Part shown: positions 35,539 to 44,196 of the stretch, piece by piece | Layout: each line of letters opens with the position of its first letter | Numbering within the stretch: position 1 is the first letter of the stretch | Assembly (NCBI RefSeq): GCF_014652395.1 | Contig: NZ_BMYS01000005.1 | Span: 62,526 to 126,525 of the forward strand | Length of the DNA: 64,000 bases | Direction: 5' to 3' | DNA from: Advenella faeciporci | Lineage (GTDB): Bacteria > Pseudomonadota > Gammaproteobacteria > Burkholderiales > Burkholderiaceae_B | Position numbers and translations under genes: made by a program | Notes under the pieces: model-generated | Database searches by the model: none | What the model saw: the letters and a program-made list of their open reading frames with translations, nothing else | What the model was told of the DNA's origin: nothing

Positions 35539-36294
35539 ATGAGTTATAACCGTTTCACCAATAAAGCAGTCATTGTTACCGGTGCAGCCAGTGGCCTGGG
35601 CGAATCTGCCGCCATGGCTTTTGCGGCTGAAGGTGCAAAAGTGATTGTTTCCGATATTTCCATCGAACAAGGGCAGGCCGTGGTTAACAAAATCACCGCC
35701 CAGGGTGGGCAGGCTTTTTTTGTCAAGGCCGATGTTTCCAATGAAGAGGAAGTCAAGAACCTGTTTGAGCAAGCGGTGGAACAATACGGCAAGGTGGATG
35801 TCATTTTTGCCAATGCCGGCATCAATATCGAAGCCAATGTCGATGAACTGGACAGCAAAGACTGGCAGAGAATTATCGACATCAACCTGAATGGTGTTTT
35901 TTACTGCGATAAATATGCCGTCCAGCAATTTAAAAAACAGGGCACGGGCGGTGCCATTGTCAACAATGGGTCTATCCACAGCATGGTAGCCCGCGACAAA
36001 CTAACCGCCTACTCTGCCGCTAAAGGGGGCGTCAAAATGCTCACCCAAATGGTAGGCACCTCTCATGCCAAGGAAGGTATCCGCTGCAACATGGTTTGCC
36101 CCGGGTATATCAACACCCCCTTAACCGAAACCATTACACCGGAAATCCGTGCCGGTATTGCCGCCCTGCACCCGATTGGCCGCATGGGTGAACCCAAAGA
36201 AGTGTCTGCCGCCGTTTTGTTCCTGGCCAGTGACGATGCCTCTTTCATTACCGGCACCAGCCTGCTGGTTGATGGCGGCTACACCGCCGTTTAA
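35539..36294 (+). CDS. Short-chain dehydrogenase/reductase (SDR) family oxidoreductase
   Basis: A 251-residue classical SDR: the cofactor motif TGAASGLG near residue 15, NAGINIE, the catalytic YSAAKGG, and the C-terminal PIGRMGEPKEVSAAVLFLASDDASFITGTSLLVDGGYTAV. The acidic residue after the second beta strand (VIVSDIS) indicates NAD(H) preference. A ribosome site GGAG precedes the ATG. It is transcribed alone and ends in a strong hairpin. Substrate cannot be told; it is divergent from the iron-regulated siderophore-interacting protein gene. Confidence 0.9.
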   Translation: MSYNRFTNKAVIVTGAASGLGESAAMAFAAEGAKVIVSDISIEQGQAVVNKITAQGGQAFFVKADVSNEEEVKNLFEQAVEQYGKVDVIFANAGINIEANVDELDSKDWQRIIDINLNGVFYCDKYAVQQFKKQGTGGAIVNNGSIHSMVARDKLTAYSAAKGGVKMLTQMVGTSHAKEGIRCNMVCPGYINTPLTETITPEIRAGIAALHPIGRMGEPKEVSAAVLFLASDDASFITGTSLLVDGGYTAV

Positions 36295-36308
36295 CGGCCT
36301 GTTTTATA

Positions 36309-36342
36309 AGCATTGCTTGCCCGGTAACGGGCAAGCAATGCT
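36309..36342. terminator. Strong bidirectional terminator hairpin
   Basis: AGCATTGCTTGCCCG (36309-36323) and its exact complement CGGGCAAGCAATGCT (36328-36342) form a 15-bp perfect stem with a GTAA loop between the convergent SDR and DUF2149 genes. The leftward flank is TTATAAAAC, a weak U-tract for the DUF2149 transcript; the rightward flank is TTCC. Confidence 0.85.
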
Positions 36343-36361
36343 TTCCAACAACAAGGTGCCC

Positions 36362-36682
36362 TTACTGGGCAACAGCCGTTTCGGGCACATAAATCATGCG
36401 CCCGTCATCCAGCCGGTAGGTAATGCCGGCCTTGATGCCCTGCCCCTGCCCGATTTCACCATTAGACTCATAACGGGTCAGCTCTTCACCCTCTTTAATG
36501 GTCATGGTCATATTGGCCTTGCCGGGGTTTTCAATCACAATCACATCCTGGGCGGCGTACGGATTAAGCGGGTTAAGGGCAACCACCACCATTAAAATCC
36601 CTATCACCACCAGAAACAGGTCAATCATGTTAACCACCGAAAGGATGGGATCATCTGCATCATCAGATTCCAGAAATCGCAT
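36362..36682 (-). CDS. DUF2149 protein, ExbD-like partner of the CobN-associated channel
   Basis: A 106-residue protein with a single transmembrane helix near the N-terminus (MIDLFLVVIGILMVVVAL) preceded by a short cytoplasmic acidic segment, and a periplasmic tail (VIVIENPGKANMTMTIKEGEELTRYES). DUF2149 has the size and topology of ExbD/TolR. It starts two bases after the ExbB-like gene stop. In Bacteroidota hmu haem loci a DUF2149 protein (HmuV) follows a MotA/TolQ/ExbB protein (HmuU) and a CobN homologue (HmuS). Same order here, so it likely forms a proton-driven complex that serves the CobN-like protein. Confidence 0.85.
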   Translation of the reverse strand: MRFLESDDADDPILSVVNMIDLFLVVIGILMVVVALNPLNPYAAQDVIVIENPGKANMTMTIKEGEELTRYESNGEIGQGQGIKAGITYRLDDGRMIYVPETAVAQ

Positions 36683-36684
36683 GT

Positions 36685-37173
36685 TCAGGCCTCCTGTGCC
36701 ACAAGCAAGCCCTGGCGTTCCAGCTCACGCAGTTCCTGCAACAGCCAGCGTCGCCGTACCGTCAAGATGGAAAACGTAACGCTGGCCGCAATCAATGCCA
36801 GAATAACCGCTGAAAAAGCCGTGACCAGGTTCTCGCCCACACCAGCCGCATTGCCCCCGCCAAGCGCCAGCAAGGCCGGGCCCATGGGTATCATGGTGGC
36901 AATCAAACCCAGCATGGGTGCCGTGCGCGATACAATACGCAACAGCTCCAGGCGGTGCATAATCCATAGTTCCAAGTCATCGGCAGTGCCGCCATGCCTG
37001 GCATGCTGCTGGTGCAGCACCGATTGCGCGCGTTGCTGGCGCCGTTGCCACCACTCAACGGCAAAACCGCCCAGCGAGGCAAAGGAATACAACAGGCAAA
37101 GCAAAATCATTACAAGTACGGGTGCAAGGAAAAGCCCGGCAAGTTCATACAGGCCCGATTCAAGAAAGTTCAT
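36685..37173 (-). CDS. MotA/TolQ/ExbB-family proton channel protein
   Basis: The 162-residue protein has three hydrophobic segments: near the N-terminus (LFLAPVLVMILLCLLYSFA), then RTAPMLGLIATMIPMGPALLALGGGN and LVTAFSAVILALIAASVTFSILTV, the last two being the conserved MotA/TolQ/ExbB channel helices. It lies directly between the CobN-like and DUF2149 genes in the leftward operon. ExbB proteins form proton-driven motors with an ExbD-like partner; DUF2149 would be that partner. Whether the motor energises the CobN-like protein or the TonB-dependent receptor is open. Confidence 0.88.
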   Translation of the reverse strand: MNFLESGLYELAGLFLAPVLVMILLCLLYSFASLGGFAVEWWQRRQQRAQSVLHQQHARHGGTADDLELWIMHRLELLRIVSRTAPMLGLIATMIPMGPALLALGGGNAAGVGENLVTAFSAVILALIAASVTFSILTVRRRWLLQELRELERQGLLVAQEA

Positions 37174-37190
37174 TTAATACTCCAAAAAAA

Positions 37191-40100
37191 TTATGCGTGT
37201 GCAGACCTTGTATGGGCCCCACGCCATTGACGCAGCGCGCCATACAAAGTGGCGACACCCAGCAGGGAAAGTGAAAAAAACAGCATCCAGGGAAACGATG
37301 GCGGCGCCGTTTCCACGGGTTGCATAACCTGGCCACTGACCGCGGACGGTGCCTGTACCAGGGGATCAGCAGAAGAAGCGGGCTCAGGTGTTGCGGCACC
37401 TGCTTGTGCAGTCGCTTGCGCAAGGCCAAACCCTTGGGCCATGTCCGCCACAAAAGCCTGTGTCAGCGGATCTCCGGCCGTGGCATTGAACTGCTGCGCC
37501 AGTTCCTGCCAGCGCCCGGCCAGCGCCTGCCGGGTGGCTTCGGGCGCATCCCAATAGCCTTTGCGTATGGCTTCGGCCATGCGTTCCAGCAACTGCGCCT
37601 GGGCGGTGGGGTTGTGCTGCTCAAACCATTCATTCGTACCCAATTGACGGGTATCTTCAATATAAGTGTCGAAGATGGCCTGCCATTGATCGGACCTCAC
37701 GGTACCGGGGTCTACGGCCTGCCAGCCGAACAGGTTATTAACCGTATCCACAACTTCCAGCGTGCCGGCATAACCTTCATTTTGCATGCCCTGTATCCAG
37801 TGCGGGTTCAGGTATCTGACCCGCATCTCATTGGACAAAAACGCTTGCATGGAAGTGGTCTTGGGTTCTTTTTGGCGCAAATCAGAGATATACAGCAGTG
37901 GGCTTTTGCCATCCAGATGCCGGATCGCCACCGACAGCCCACCCAGAAATTCGAATGGATGATCGGTGGAAAGCACGCCATGTATATTTGAGGTACGTGA
38001 CATGACCGCTGCATCGGTGCCCCGCAACTGGGCCGCCAGCAGGTTGGCCGAAGAGGGCTTGGTAGCCCAGCCTTCACTGCCATAGGCATACTGCATGCGA
38101 TTCAGGAACTGCCCGGCCAGGGCGGCATCCCCTTCCCACTGGGTGGATTGCTGCATCATGCCGGGCAGACCAGTGCCGTAATTGCCCGGTGCACTGCTGA
38201 AAATCCGGTAGCGGGCAGCCTGCGTTGCCTCGTCTGCCGACATGCCCGATGCCAGCAGTTCGGCCGTGATCCGCTTTGTATTGGACGCAACCGGATTAAC
38301 CGGTTCATCCAGGTCCGCAAGCTGGTTCATGGCCTCGGCAAGCAAGCGCATAAAACCGTCATACTGATCCCGGTACACCCCCGTTGTCTGGATGACAACG
38401 TCAATACGCGGCCTGCCCAGGGTAGCGGCAGGAATAATTTCCAGACGGGAAACCCGGCCATTGCGCGCCCATACCGGTTTGAGGCCCAGTGCGTGCAGGA
38501 TCTGCCCTTCGGTAATGCCTTGATGACGCACCGCTTCGCCCGCCCACAGGCTGAATGCCAGGCGTTGGGGCCAGGCGCCCTGATGCTCACTGCGATAAGT
38601 ATCCACCAGTTGCATCAATGCCGTGCCACCGCTTTCATAAGCGGCAGGCGTGGGCAATTTATCGGGCTCCAGCGCATACAGGTTACGGCCGCCGGCCAAA
38701 CCGGGACTGCGTATGGGATCGCCCCCCGGCCCCGGCAACACGAAACCGCCCGACAAGCCGCTTAATAACGCTTCCATCTCGCCGGTATCAGCCAGGCCCG
38801 CGTCCAGCTCTTGGGCACGCCGCAGATGCGCCTGAAGTTCAGGCACAGCCGTGGCAATATCTTCACCCTCACGCAGGTAACGGTTCAGGGTTTGATAAGG
38901 AACACTGCTTTGCAGCTTCGTGAAATCTTCCGCAAACACCCCATCCGGCAAACCCAGCGCCTCATAAAAAGGCTGGCCCAGCTGTTGCATCACCACGGAA
39001 AGCCGGTGCTCCGGCGCAGAAGGCTGGCCAAAACGATGCAACCCCAGTGGCATGGCGGTTTGGGCCAGCGACTGCAAATGATCGTGCAAAACCTGCAGAA
39101 AACCCGAAAAATCATCACGCGCCTGACTTTCCTGCCAGCCCAAGTCCTGAATCATGCTGGAATCGCGCGTGGCGGCCAGGATTTTTTCCATGACCGCCTG
39201 CTGCACGGCACCTTCGTCCAGCTGCTCATACTCTTCTATTAGTGTAAACATATCGCGCAGTTCGTCATAAAGTCCTGCCGATGCGAAAGGCGGCGTTTGA
39301 TGACTGATGGAAACCGCCCTGCCCCGGCGTCGTGTCTGCAGCGCCTCGCCGACGTTATCCTGGATATAGGGATAGAAAACGGGCAAATCTCCCAATGCCA
39401 GAAAGGGATAGTCACTCATGGAAAGCCCCCTGTCCTTGCCAGGCAACCATTCCTGGGTGCCATGGGTACCCAGATGGATCAGGGCGTTGGCACCAAACGC
39501 TTCGCGCACCCACAAATAAGCCGCCATGTACAAATGATCAGGAGCCATCGACTCATCGTGGTAATTGCCACCCATTTCCGCAGCTCTGGGCATTTGTGGC
39601 ATGACAACCAGATTGCCCGACTTCATTCTGGGAATAACGAACGCGGGCACGCCATCCACCGTGTGTACCGCCCAATGGTCTGCCGGATTCCCCCAGACAG
39701 CCATGCCTTCGCGTGGCCCGGGAGGCAATTTGTCCAGCCATGCCTGGTATTGCGAAACCGGCAGCGCCGCCGCCAGGCCCCGGGCCAGCAGATCTTCTGG
39801 CGGGCTGCTTCGGTACAGCATGGACAGCATGGCCTGGCCCTTTTCGATCATGTCTGCTTCGCTGATGGGGTCAATGTCATAGCCGGCCCGGTTCAGCACC
39901 CGGGTCATGTTTTCAATGCTGGCCGGCACGTTTAAGTGCGAAGCACCGAAATTGCGCTCACCGGCCGGATAATTCCAGAACATCAGTGCCAGCTGCCTGC
40001 CGCTGGCAGGCTTGCGACGTAACTCCATCAACTTGCGCAATTTATCCAGCAAACCGTCCACCTGTTCGGCCATGGGCACCGCCGCTCCGTCCTGCAGGGC

Positions 40101-41084
40101 AGACAGCACCATCGGGTCGCTCATGCCCCAGGTTTCTGGAATGGCCATAAAAATCGGCACAACCCTTTGCGCCACACCACTGGGCGCTGCCAGCCATTGG
40201 GCCTGATCGCCCTCACGATAGGTCAGGGTCTGGATCACGGGGATACCCAATTGCGCCAGTTCGGCAGCGCGCTCGGTGCTATTCTGCGTCATGCGCAGGT
40301 TGACCATCGCATCGGCACCGGCCGGCTTGACAACCTTCGTCAACGCCTTGGGATCACTGCTGTCATACCAGAAGGCAAGCGGCAAGATGTTTCTGGCTTC
40401 GGCGGCGGTAATCAGGGCATCAATAAGCTGCGTCTGCATGTCACTGACCACGCCATTGTGAATCAGGAAGGCAACGTGGCCAACGGGCTGGGGCATGCGT
40501 GCCCGGGCCCAGGCCAGGTAAGGCTCAAGCGACTCGAATACCTGCGGGGCGGCCGGATGATAAAACCCGGTCTCAGGCACCGGTTCGGCAGCCGGCAGCG
40601 AGGCAATGGAACGGCCTTCGGCAAGGTCTTTGGCGGCCTGGAAAAACAGCCCGTAATTGCCGGTACCGCCGTTGGTGTAATAGCTGGACAGTTGCCGGGC
40701 CTGTTCGGCCGTCATGCCACCAAAGTCTTCAACACGGCTGCCAACCCTAAGCCAGGGGATATTCCCCTGCCGCAGGTTTTCACCGATCACACCATCCACT
40801 TCGGCACGGGCACTGGGCCGTGGCGTATCCAGCACCACCAGGCTGGCGCCCTGCAACCAATGCCCGGCGGGTGCACCTATCGTGCCAACATCCACGTGTT
40901 CAAGCCGGACACCCGCACGTTCGGCAATCGGTGCCAGCACATGGAATTTTGCCGGCAGCACCGAACGGTTGGTGACGACTTTGACAAGCGGTGCCGAAGC
41001 ATCAACGGCAGGTTGAGCCTGTACAAACCCGGAAACACCCAGGCACCACAACAGCATCCATAGATTAAGAATGAGCTTTCGCAT
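37191..41084 (-). CDS. Exported, membrane-anchored CobN/HmuS-like chelatase homologue
   Basis: A 1297-residue member of the CobN/BchH family, with the family segment HLGTHGTQEWLPGK (about residues 535-548) and many conserved blocks throughout. Unlike cytoplasmic CobN of aerobic cobalamin synthesis, it begins with a signal peptide (LILNLWMLLWCLGVSGF, cleavage near VQA) and ends with a hydrophobic helix (WMLFFSLSLLGVATLYGAL) before a basic tail: a periplasmic enzyme anchored in the inner membrane. No CobS/CobT or other cob gene is nearby. Gene neighbours (TonB receptor, ExbB-like, DUF2149) match hmuRSUV of Bacteroidota, where HmuS is a CobN relative that takes iron out of haem. Role here: metal insertion or removal from a tetrapyrrole in the periplasm, inferred. 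Confidence 0.85.
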   Translation of the reverse strand: MRKLILNLWMLLWCLGVSGFVQAQPAVDASAPLVKVVTNRSVLPAKFHVLAPIAERAGVRLEHVDVGTIGAPAGHWLQGASLVVLDTPRPSARAEVDGVIGENLRQGNIPWLRVGSRVEDFGGMTAEQARQLSSYYTNGGTGNYGLFFQAAKDLAEGRSIASLPAAEPVPETGFYHPAAPQVFESLEPYLAWARARMPQPVGHVAFLIHNGVVSDMQTQLIDALITAAEARNILPLAFWYDSSDPKALTKVVKPAGADAMVNLRMTQNSTERAAELAQLGIPVIQTLTYREGDQAQWLAAPSGVAQRVVPIFMAIPETWGMSDPMVLSALQDGAAVPMAEQVDGLLDKLRKLMELRRKPASGRQLALMFWNYPAGERNFGASHLNVPASIENMTRVLNRAGYDIDPISEADMIEKGQAMLSMLYRSSPPEDLLARGLAAALPVSQYQAWLDKLPPGPREGMAVWGNPADHWAVHTVDGVPAFVIPRMKSGNLVVMPQMPRAAEMGGNYHDESMAPDHLYMAAYLWVREAFGANALIHLGTHGTQEWLPGKDRGLSMSDYPFLALGDLPVFYPYIQDNVGEALQTRRRGRAVSISHQTPPFASAGLYDELRDMFTLIEEYEQLDEGAVQQAVMEKILAATRDSSMIQDLGWQESQARDDFSGFLQVLHDHLQSLAQTAMPLGLHRFGQPSAPEHRLSVVMQQLGQPFYEALGLPDGVFAEDFTKLQSSVPYQTLNRYLREGEDIATAVPELQAHLRRAQELDAGLADTGEMEALLSGLSGGFVLPGPGGDPIRSPGLAGGRNLYALEPDKLPTPAAYESGGTALMQLVDTYRSEHQGAWPQRLAFSLWAGEAVRHQGITEGQILHALGLKPVWARNGRVSRLEIIPAATLGRPRIDVVIQTTGVYRDQYDGFMRLLAEAMNQLADLDEPVNPVASNTKRITAELLASGMSADEATQAARYRIFSSAPGNYGTGLPGMMQQSTQWEGDAALAGQFLNRMQYAYGSEGWATKPSSANLLAAQLRGTDAAVMSRTSNIHGVLSTDHPFEFLGGLSVAIRHLDGKSPLLYISDLRQKEPKTTSMQAFLSNEMRVRYLNPHWIQGMQNEGYAGTLEVVDTVNNLFGWQAVDPGTVRSDQWQAIFDTYIEDTRQLGTNEWFEQHNPTAQAQLLERMAEAIRKGYWDAPEATRQALAGRWQELAQQFNATAGDPLTQAFVADMAQGFGLAQATAQAGAATPEPASSADPLVQAPSAVSGQVMQPVETAPPSFPWMLFFSLSLLGVATLYGALRQWRGAHTRSAHA

Positions 41085-41088
41085 ATGC

Positions 41089-43086
41089 TTAAAACCTCAT
41101 TTCCATGCCAACGAACAAACGACGCCCTTCATCACTGAACACATAGTCTGCAGACTCATCGGCCAGACGCTTGTCGGTAAGGTTTTCGATACCCGCACGC
41201 AAGGTCACATGACGGTTGACATCGTAACTGCCATACAGGGAGAGGATTGAATAGGCCGGCTGGTAGCCAGATCCTGAAGTCGTTCGTTGTGAACCAACAT
41301 ACTGCCACCTGAGGCTGGCATCCCAGTCATCTGCCGGCTGCCAGTTCAATGTGGCATTGGCGGTATGTCGAGGGCGGTCAGTCAGACGCGTTTTGCCGGT
41401 ACGGTCCACGGCGTCCAGATAGGTATAGTTGGCATTCAACTGGAGCTGCCAGGGCAGTTCCACCCCAAAGCCCAGTTCCAGGCCGCTAATGCGGGCCTTG
41501 TTGATGTTAATGTACTCGTACGTTTTGGTCCTGCCGCTACACCCGGAAACACAGTGGCTGTCAATCAGGTCATCAACCTGGTTCAGGAACAGCATGGCAT
41601 TGGCTTGCCAGCTTTCTGCGTTATAGTCAAAACCCGCTTCATACGACACCGAGGTCTCGGGTTTCAGGTCCGGGTTGCCGAAAATTTCCGAGCCTCGACC
41701 CCATGTACCGCGATAACCGGGTGACAGCTGTTTAAGCGTGGGAGCACGGAAACCCTTGCCCACACCCCCCTTGAAAACAAGTTCATCATTGAAATGATAC
41801 AACACATAGGCACGCGGACTGGTCTGCCAGCCATAGTTGGGATGGTGGTCGAAACGGCTGCCAAACAGCAACTCCCAGTTTTCTCCAAGTATCATTTCAT
41901 CCTGCAGGAAGAAAGCCTTGTGGGAGGCATTTTCCCGACCGGACGCATTCACGGTGGGATCTTCCAGGATTTCCTTGCGCAATTCACCACCCAGCGTGAC
42001 GGTATGCCCTGATAATGGCTCAAAGCTGATCATGCCACTGGCAACCTTATCGGTAAACTGGTGCGGGCCGGTGCTGCCACCGTCTGTCCGGTCATTGACA
42101 CGCTTGAGGTTGGAGCGGTACAGCTTGACTTCACTTTCCCCCCAATCCCAGTCTCCGGAGTGTGACAGGGAAAGGCGCTGCCGGTGGATATTGTCGTCTG
42201 AACGGTAAGTGGTACTGTTGCGCCAACGATCTTCTTTGCCGACACTCATGGAGGCGTCCAGGCGCTGTCTGTCATCGGGCGTCCAGGTTAAACCCACCGT
42301 GCCCAACAGGTCTTTCCGGTACCCCATGGAGGTTTCATGAAAAGCCGTGGGCATTGCGCTTTGGGGAGTATATAAGGCTTGCGTGTGTTGATATTGCCCG
42401 GACACCGTCAGGCCAAGCACGTCCTGAATTAATGGGCCCGACACGTAGGCACCCAGACGATGACGGTCGCCGCCCCGACTGGTGCGGGGAAAAACGCCAT
42501 CGGCAGAAAAAACACTGACCCACTCATCGGTGGCACGTCGTGATATCACGTTGACAACACCGCCCAGCGCCTCTGAACCGTAAAGCGAAGACATGGGACC
42601 ACGGACAATTTCAATACGTTCAATGGCTTCCGCAGGCATCCAGCCGTGCTCAAAATCCGAACCGAAAATAAGGGGACCCGACTGGTTGATACGCATGCCG
42701 TCATACAAGACCAGGGTATGGTCTGTTTTCATGCCGCGAATTGAAATACCCTTGCCATTAATACCCACACTACTTAACGTAACACCGGGAGACCCCTCTA
42801 CCGCCTGGGCCACATCATAAATCGGCCGGCGACCCAGCTCCTCGCCGCTTAACACCGTGACACTGGCGGGCGCATCTTCCAACAAGCGTTCGCTTGCCGA
42901 TGCCGTTACCACAATGGGATCCAATTGAGTGACACTGGCAGCGCTGGTATTGGTCCAGACTGTACCCAATAAGGCACCGGCCACCGTAGGGAAAGCCAGT
43001 GCTGACAGGCGAAAACGTGATAGGAAAACAAGATTAAAATATGTCATTTGTGAATTTATATATCTATTTATGTTTATAGGTAACAA
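41089..43086 (-). CDS. TonB-dependent outer-membrane receptor (tetrapyrrole/haem or cobalamin type candidate)
   Basis: A complete receptor with TonB-box-like DPIVVTA, a plug domain (PASVTVLSGEELGRRP; IERIEIVRGPMSSLYGSEALGGVVNVISRR) and a barrel ending in aromatic GMEMRF. Plug style resembles BtuB and HmuR-like receptors. The start is uncertain: the frame opens at a TTG (43086), and an ATG at 43047 (MTYFNLVFLS) begins a better signal peptide, neither with a clear ribosome site. It leads the leftward CobN-like/ExbB/DUF2149 operon, four bases before the chelatase gene. I found neither Fur box nor cobalamin riboswitch in the 264-bp spacer upstream; CTGATATTTAAATCAG at 43205-43220 is the only obvious inverted repeat. 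Confidence 0.88.
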   Translation of the reverse strand: MLPININRYINSQMTYFNLVFLSRFRLSALAFPTVAGALLGTVWTNTSAASVTQLDPIVVTASASERLLEDAPASVTVLSGEELGRRPIYDVAQAVEGSPGVTLSSVGINGKGISIRGMKTDHTLVLYDGMRINQSGPLIFGSDFEHGWMPAEAIERIEIVRGPMSSLYGSEALGGVVNVISRRATDEWVSVFSADGVFPRTSRGGDRHRLGAYVSGPLIQDVLGLTVSGQYQHTQALYTPQSAMPTAFHETSMGYRKDLLGTVGLTWTPDDRQRLDASMSVGKEDRWRNSTTYRSDDNIHRQRLSLSHSGDWDWGESEVKLYRSNLKRVNDRTDGGSTGPHQFTDKVASGMISFEPLSGHTVTLGGELRKEILEDPTVNASGRENASHKAFFLQDEMILGENWELLFGSRFDHHPNYGWQTSPRAYVLYHFNDELVFKGGVGKGFRAPTLKQLSPGYRGTWGRGSEIFGNPDLKPETSVSYEAGFDYNAESWQANAMLFLNQVDDLIDSHCVSGCSGRTKTYEYININKARISGLELGFGVELPWQLQLNANYTYLDAVDRTGKTRLTDRPRHTANATLNWQPADDWDASLRWQYVGSQRTTSGSGYQPAYSILSLYGSYDVNRHVTLRAGIENLTDKRLADESADYVFSDEGRRLFVGMEMRF

Positions 43087-43350
43087 AGCACGGACGCAAA
43101 CTGACTGTGACGCCGGACGTTACCAGAGTCTGTAATAGACGATTGTTACCGATGGATTGACCGATTCACCGATTGCCGGAAAGATTTAATGCCTGGGCGC
43201 AGGCCTGATATTTAAATCAGACGCAAGAAAAGGCAATAGCACAACCGGCCTGACGCTGTCGCGTAAGCGGGAATGGAAAATAAACACAAAAAAACCTCGG
43301 AAAACGATCGTCAAGGCATGATTGAGGCAAACACAATCACTGGCAAAAAG

Positions 43351-43743
43351 TTAACCGAGGCTTAAAGGAGGGGCGCGGGAGCCCAGCGGCGGGCCCAGGG
43401 CGGGCAAAGGAGGGAGTGCTTCATTGCCATGCAGCAATGGGGCAGGACGTTGCGTAACGAACGTCACCAAGGCAGGCGCTTGCGATGCGGGGATTAATAT
43501 TTGCGATGCAAGCAGGCAAAATGAGCAATTCTGATTGTCAAAATAATCGCCTGACGATGGTTCGACTGGCTGCCCGTTTGCATCCACCAGTATGGTGCTG
43601 GTACCCGCAGCGGTACAGATGGTAATGGAAAACCTTCCGTCGCGGGCACCGGAAAAGTCGGGCATATAGCCGACAGGAATCAGCGCCCGGCACAGGAACG
43701 ACAAAACTGTCAGGCAAAAAAGAATTTGCCAGAAGCGTGTCAT
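43351..43743 (-). CDS. DUF2946-family small exported/membrane protein
   Basis: About 130 residues with an N-terminal hydrophobic helix (FWQILFCLTVLSFLCRALIPVGYMP), a central FSITICTAAG segment and a CSFCLL cysteine pair, then a proline-rich end. This is the DUF2946 pattern, whose members are often found near TonB-dependent receptors or copper genes; function unknown. I use the ATG at 43743; an ATG at 43776 and a TTG at 43785 are in-frame alternatives with no better ribosome site. It is co-oriented with the receptor operon but separated by 264 bp; a T-rich stretch after CCGAGG on its strand may end its transcript. Confidence 0.7.
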   Translation of the reverse strand: MTRFWQILFCLTVLSFLCRALIPVGYMPDFSGARDGRFSITICTAAGTSTILVDANGQPVEPSSGDYFDNQNCSFCLLASQILIPASQAPALVTFVTQRPAPLLHGNEALPPLPALGPPLGSRAPPLSLG

Positions 43744-43785
43744 CTTGTATCGAGGTGGATCCTGAAGGATTTGCATAGCCCGCAA

Positions 43786-44196
43786 CTATATCATATTCGC
43801 CGCCTCGCCCCAACGTTGAAATCATGTCCGGCATGAGCTGCATCACTGATTTTGCATCACCAATCTGACCGGTCTACTGCGTTTAAAAACAAACAGGAAA
43901 CCTCTCAATATGTCATGTTTGTATCTTGTAATTGTCATATTCACGTGCTAGGATCACCCAACAACACAATAACATATCGTTCCAGCCACCTATTGTTTAT
44001 CTTATTTCAATTGAAACCACTTTATGGCTTCTGACACGGAACCACCCAGTACGGTGCTGGCCCACGCCAGCCAAACTTCGATTGTCTTTTGCACTGCATA
44101 CCCCGTTACGCCCTATAGCCCGCTTCGGATTCATCCATCCCGGGCCAATGTCACTGTACGCCTGTTTGCCTTGCCACGCCTTTACCCGAAAACACA
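43786..44196. other. Intergenic interval between divergent DUF2946 and TerC-family genes
   Basis: No gene is recognised in these 411 bases. The left end has GATATAGT/TATGAT-like -10 motifs for the leftward gene. I looked for a yybP-ykoY manganese riboswitch ahead of the TerC-family gene and saw no match to its conserved core. The last 200 bases contain only small frames with no family resemblance. Confidence 0.5.

Noticed and set aside
38148-41063. Several long frames antisense to the CobN-like gene
   Set aside because: They mirror the GC-rich coding strand and show no domain or start signal.
37191-41084. CobN as part of aerobic cobalamin synthesis
   Set aside because: It has a signal peptide and C-terminal anchor, and no cobS, cobT or other corrin gene is nearby.
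43087-43350. Cobalamin riboswitch upstream of the TonB receptor
   Set aside because: The leftward strand lacks the conserved B12-box and GCCACTG-like core.
43990-44196. yybP-ykoY manganese riboswitch ahead of the TerC-family gene
   Set aside because: No match to the conserved purine-rich core was seen.
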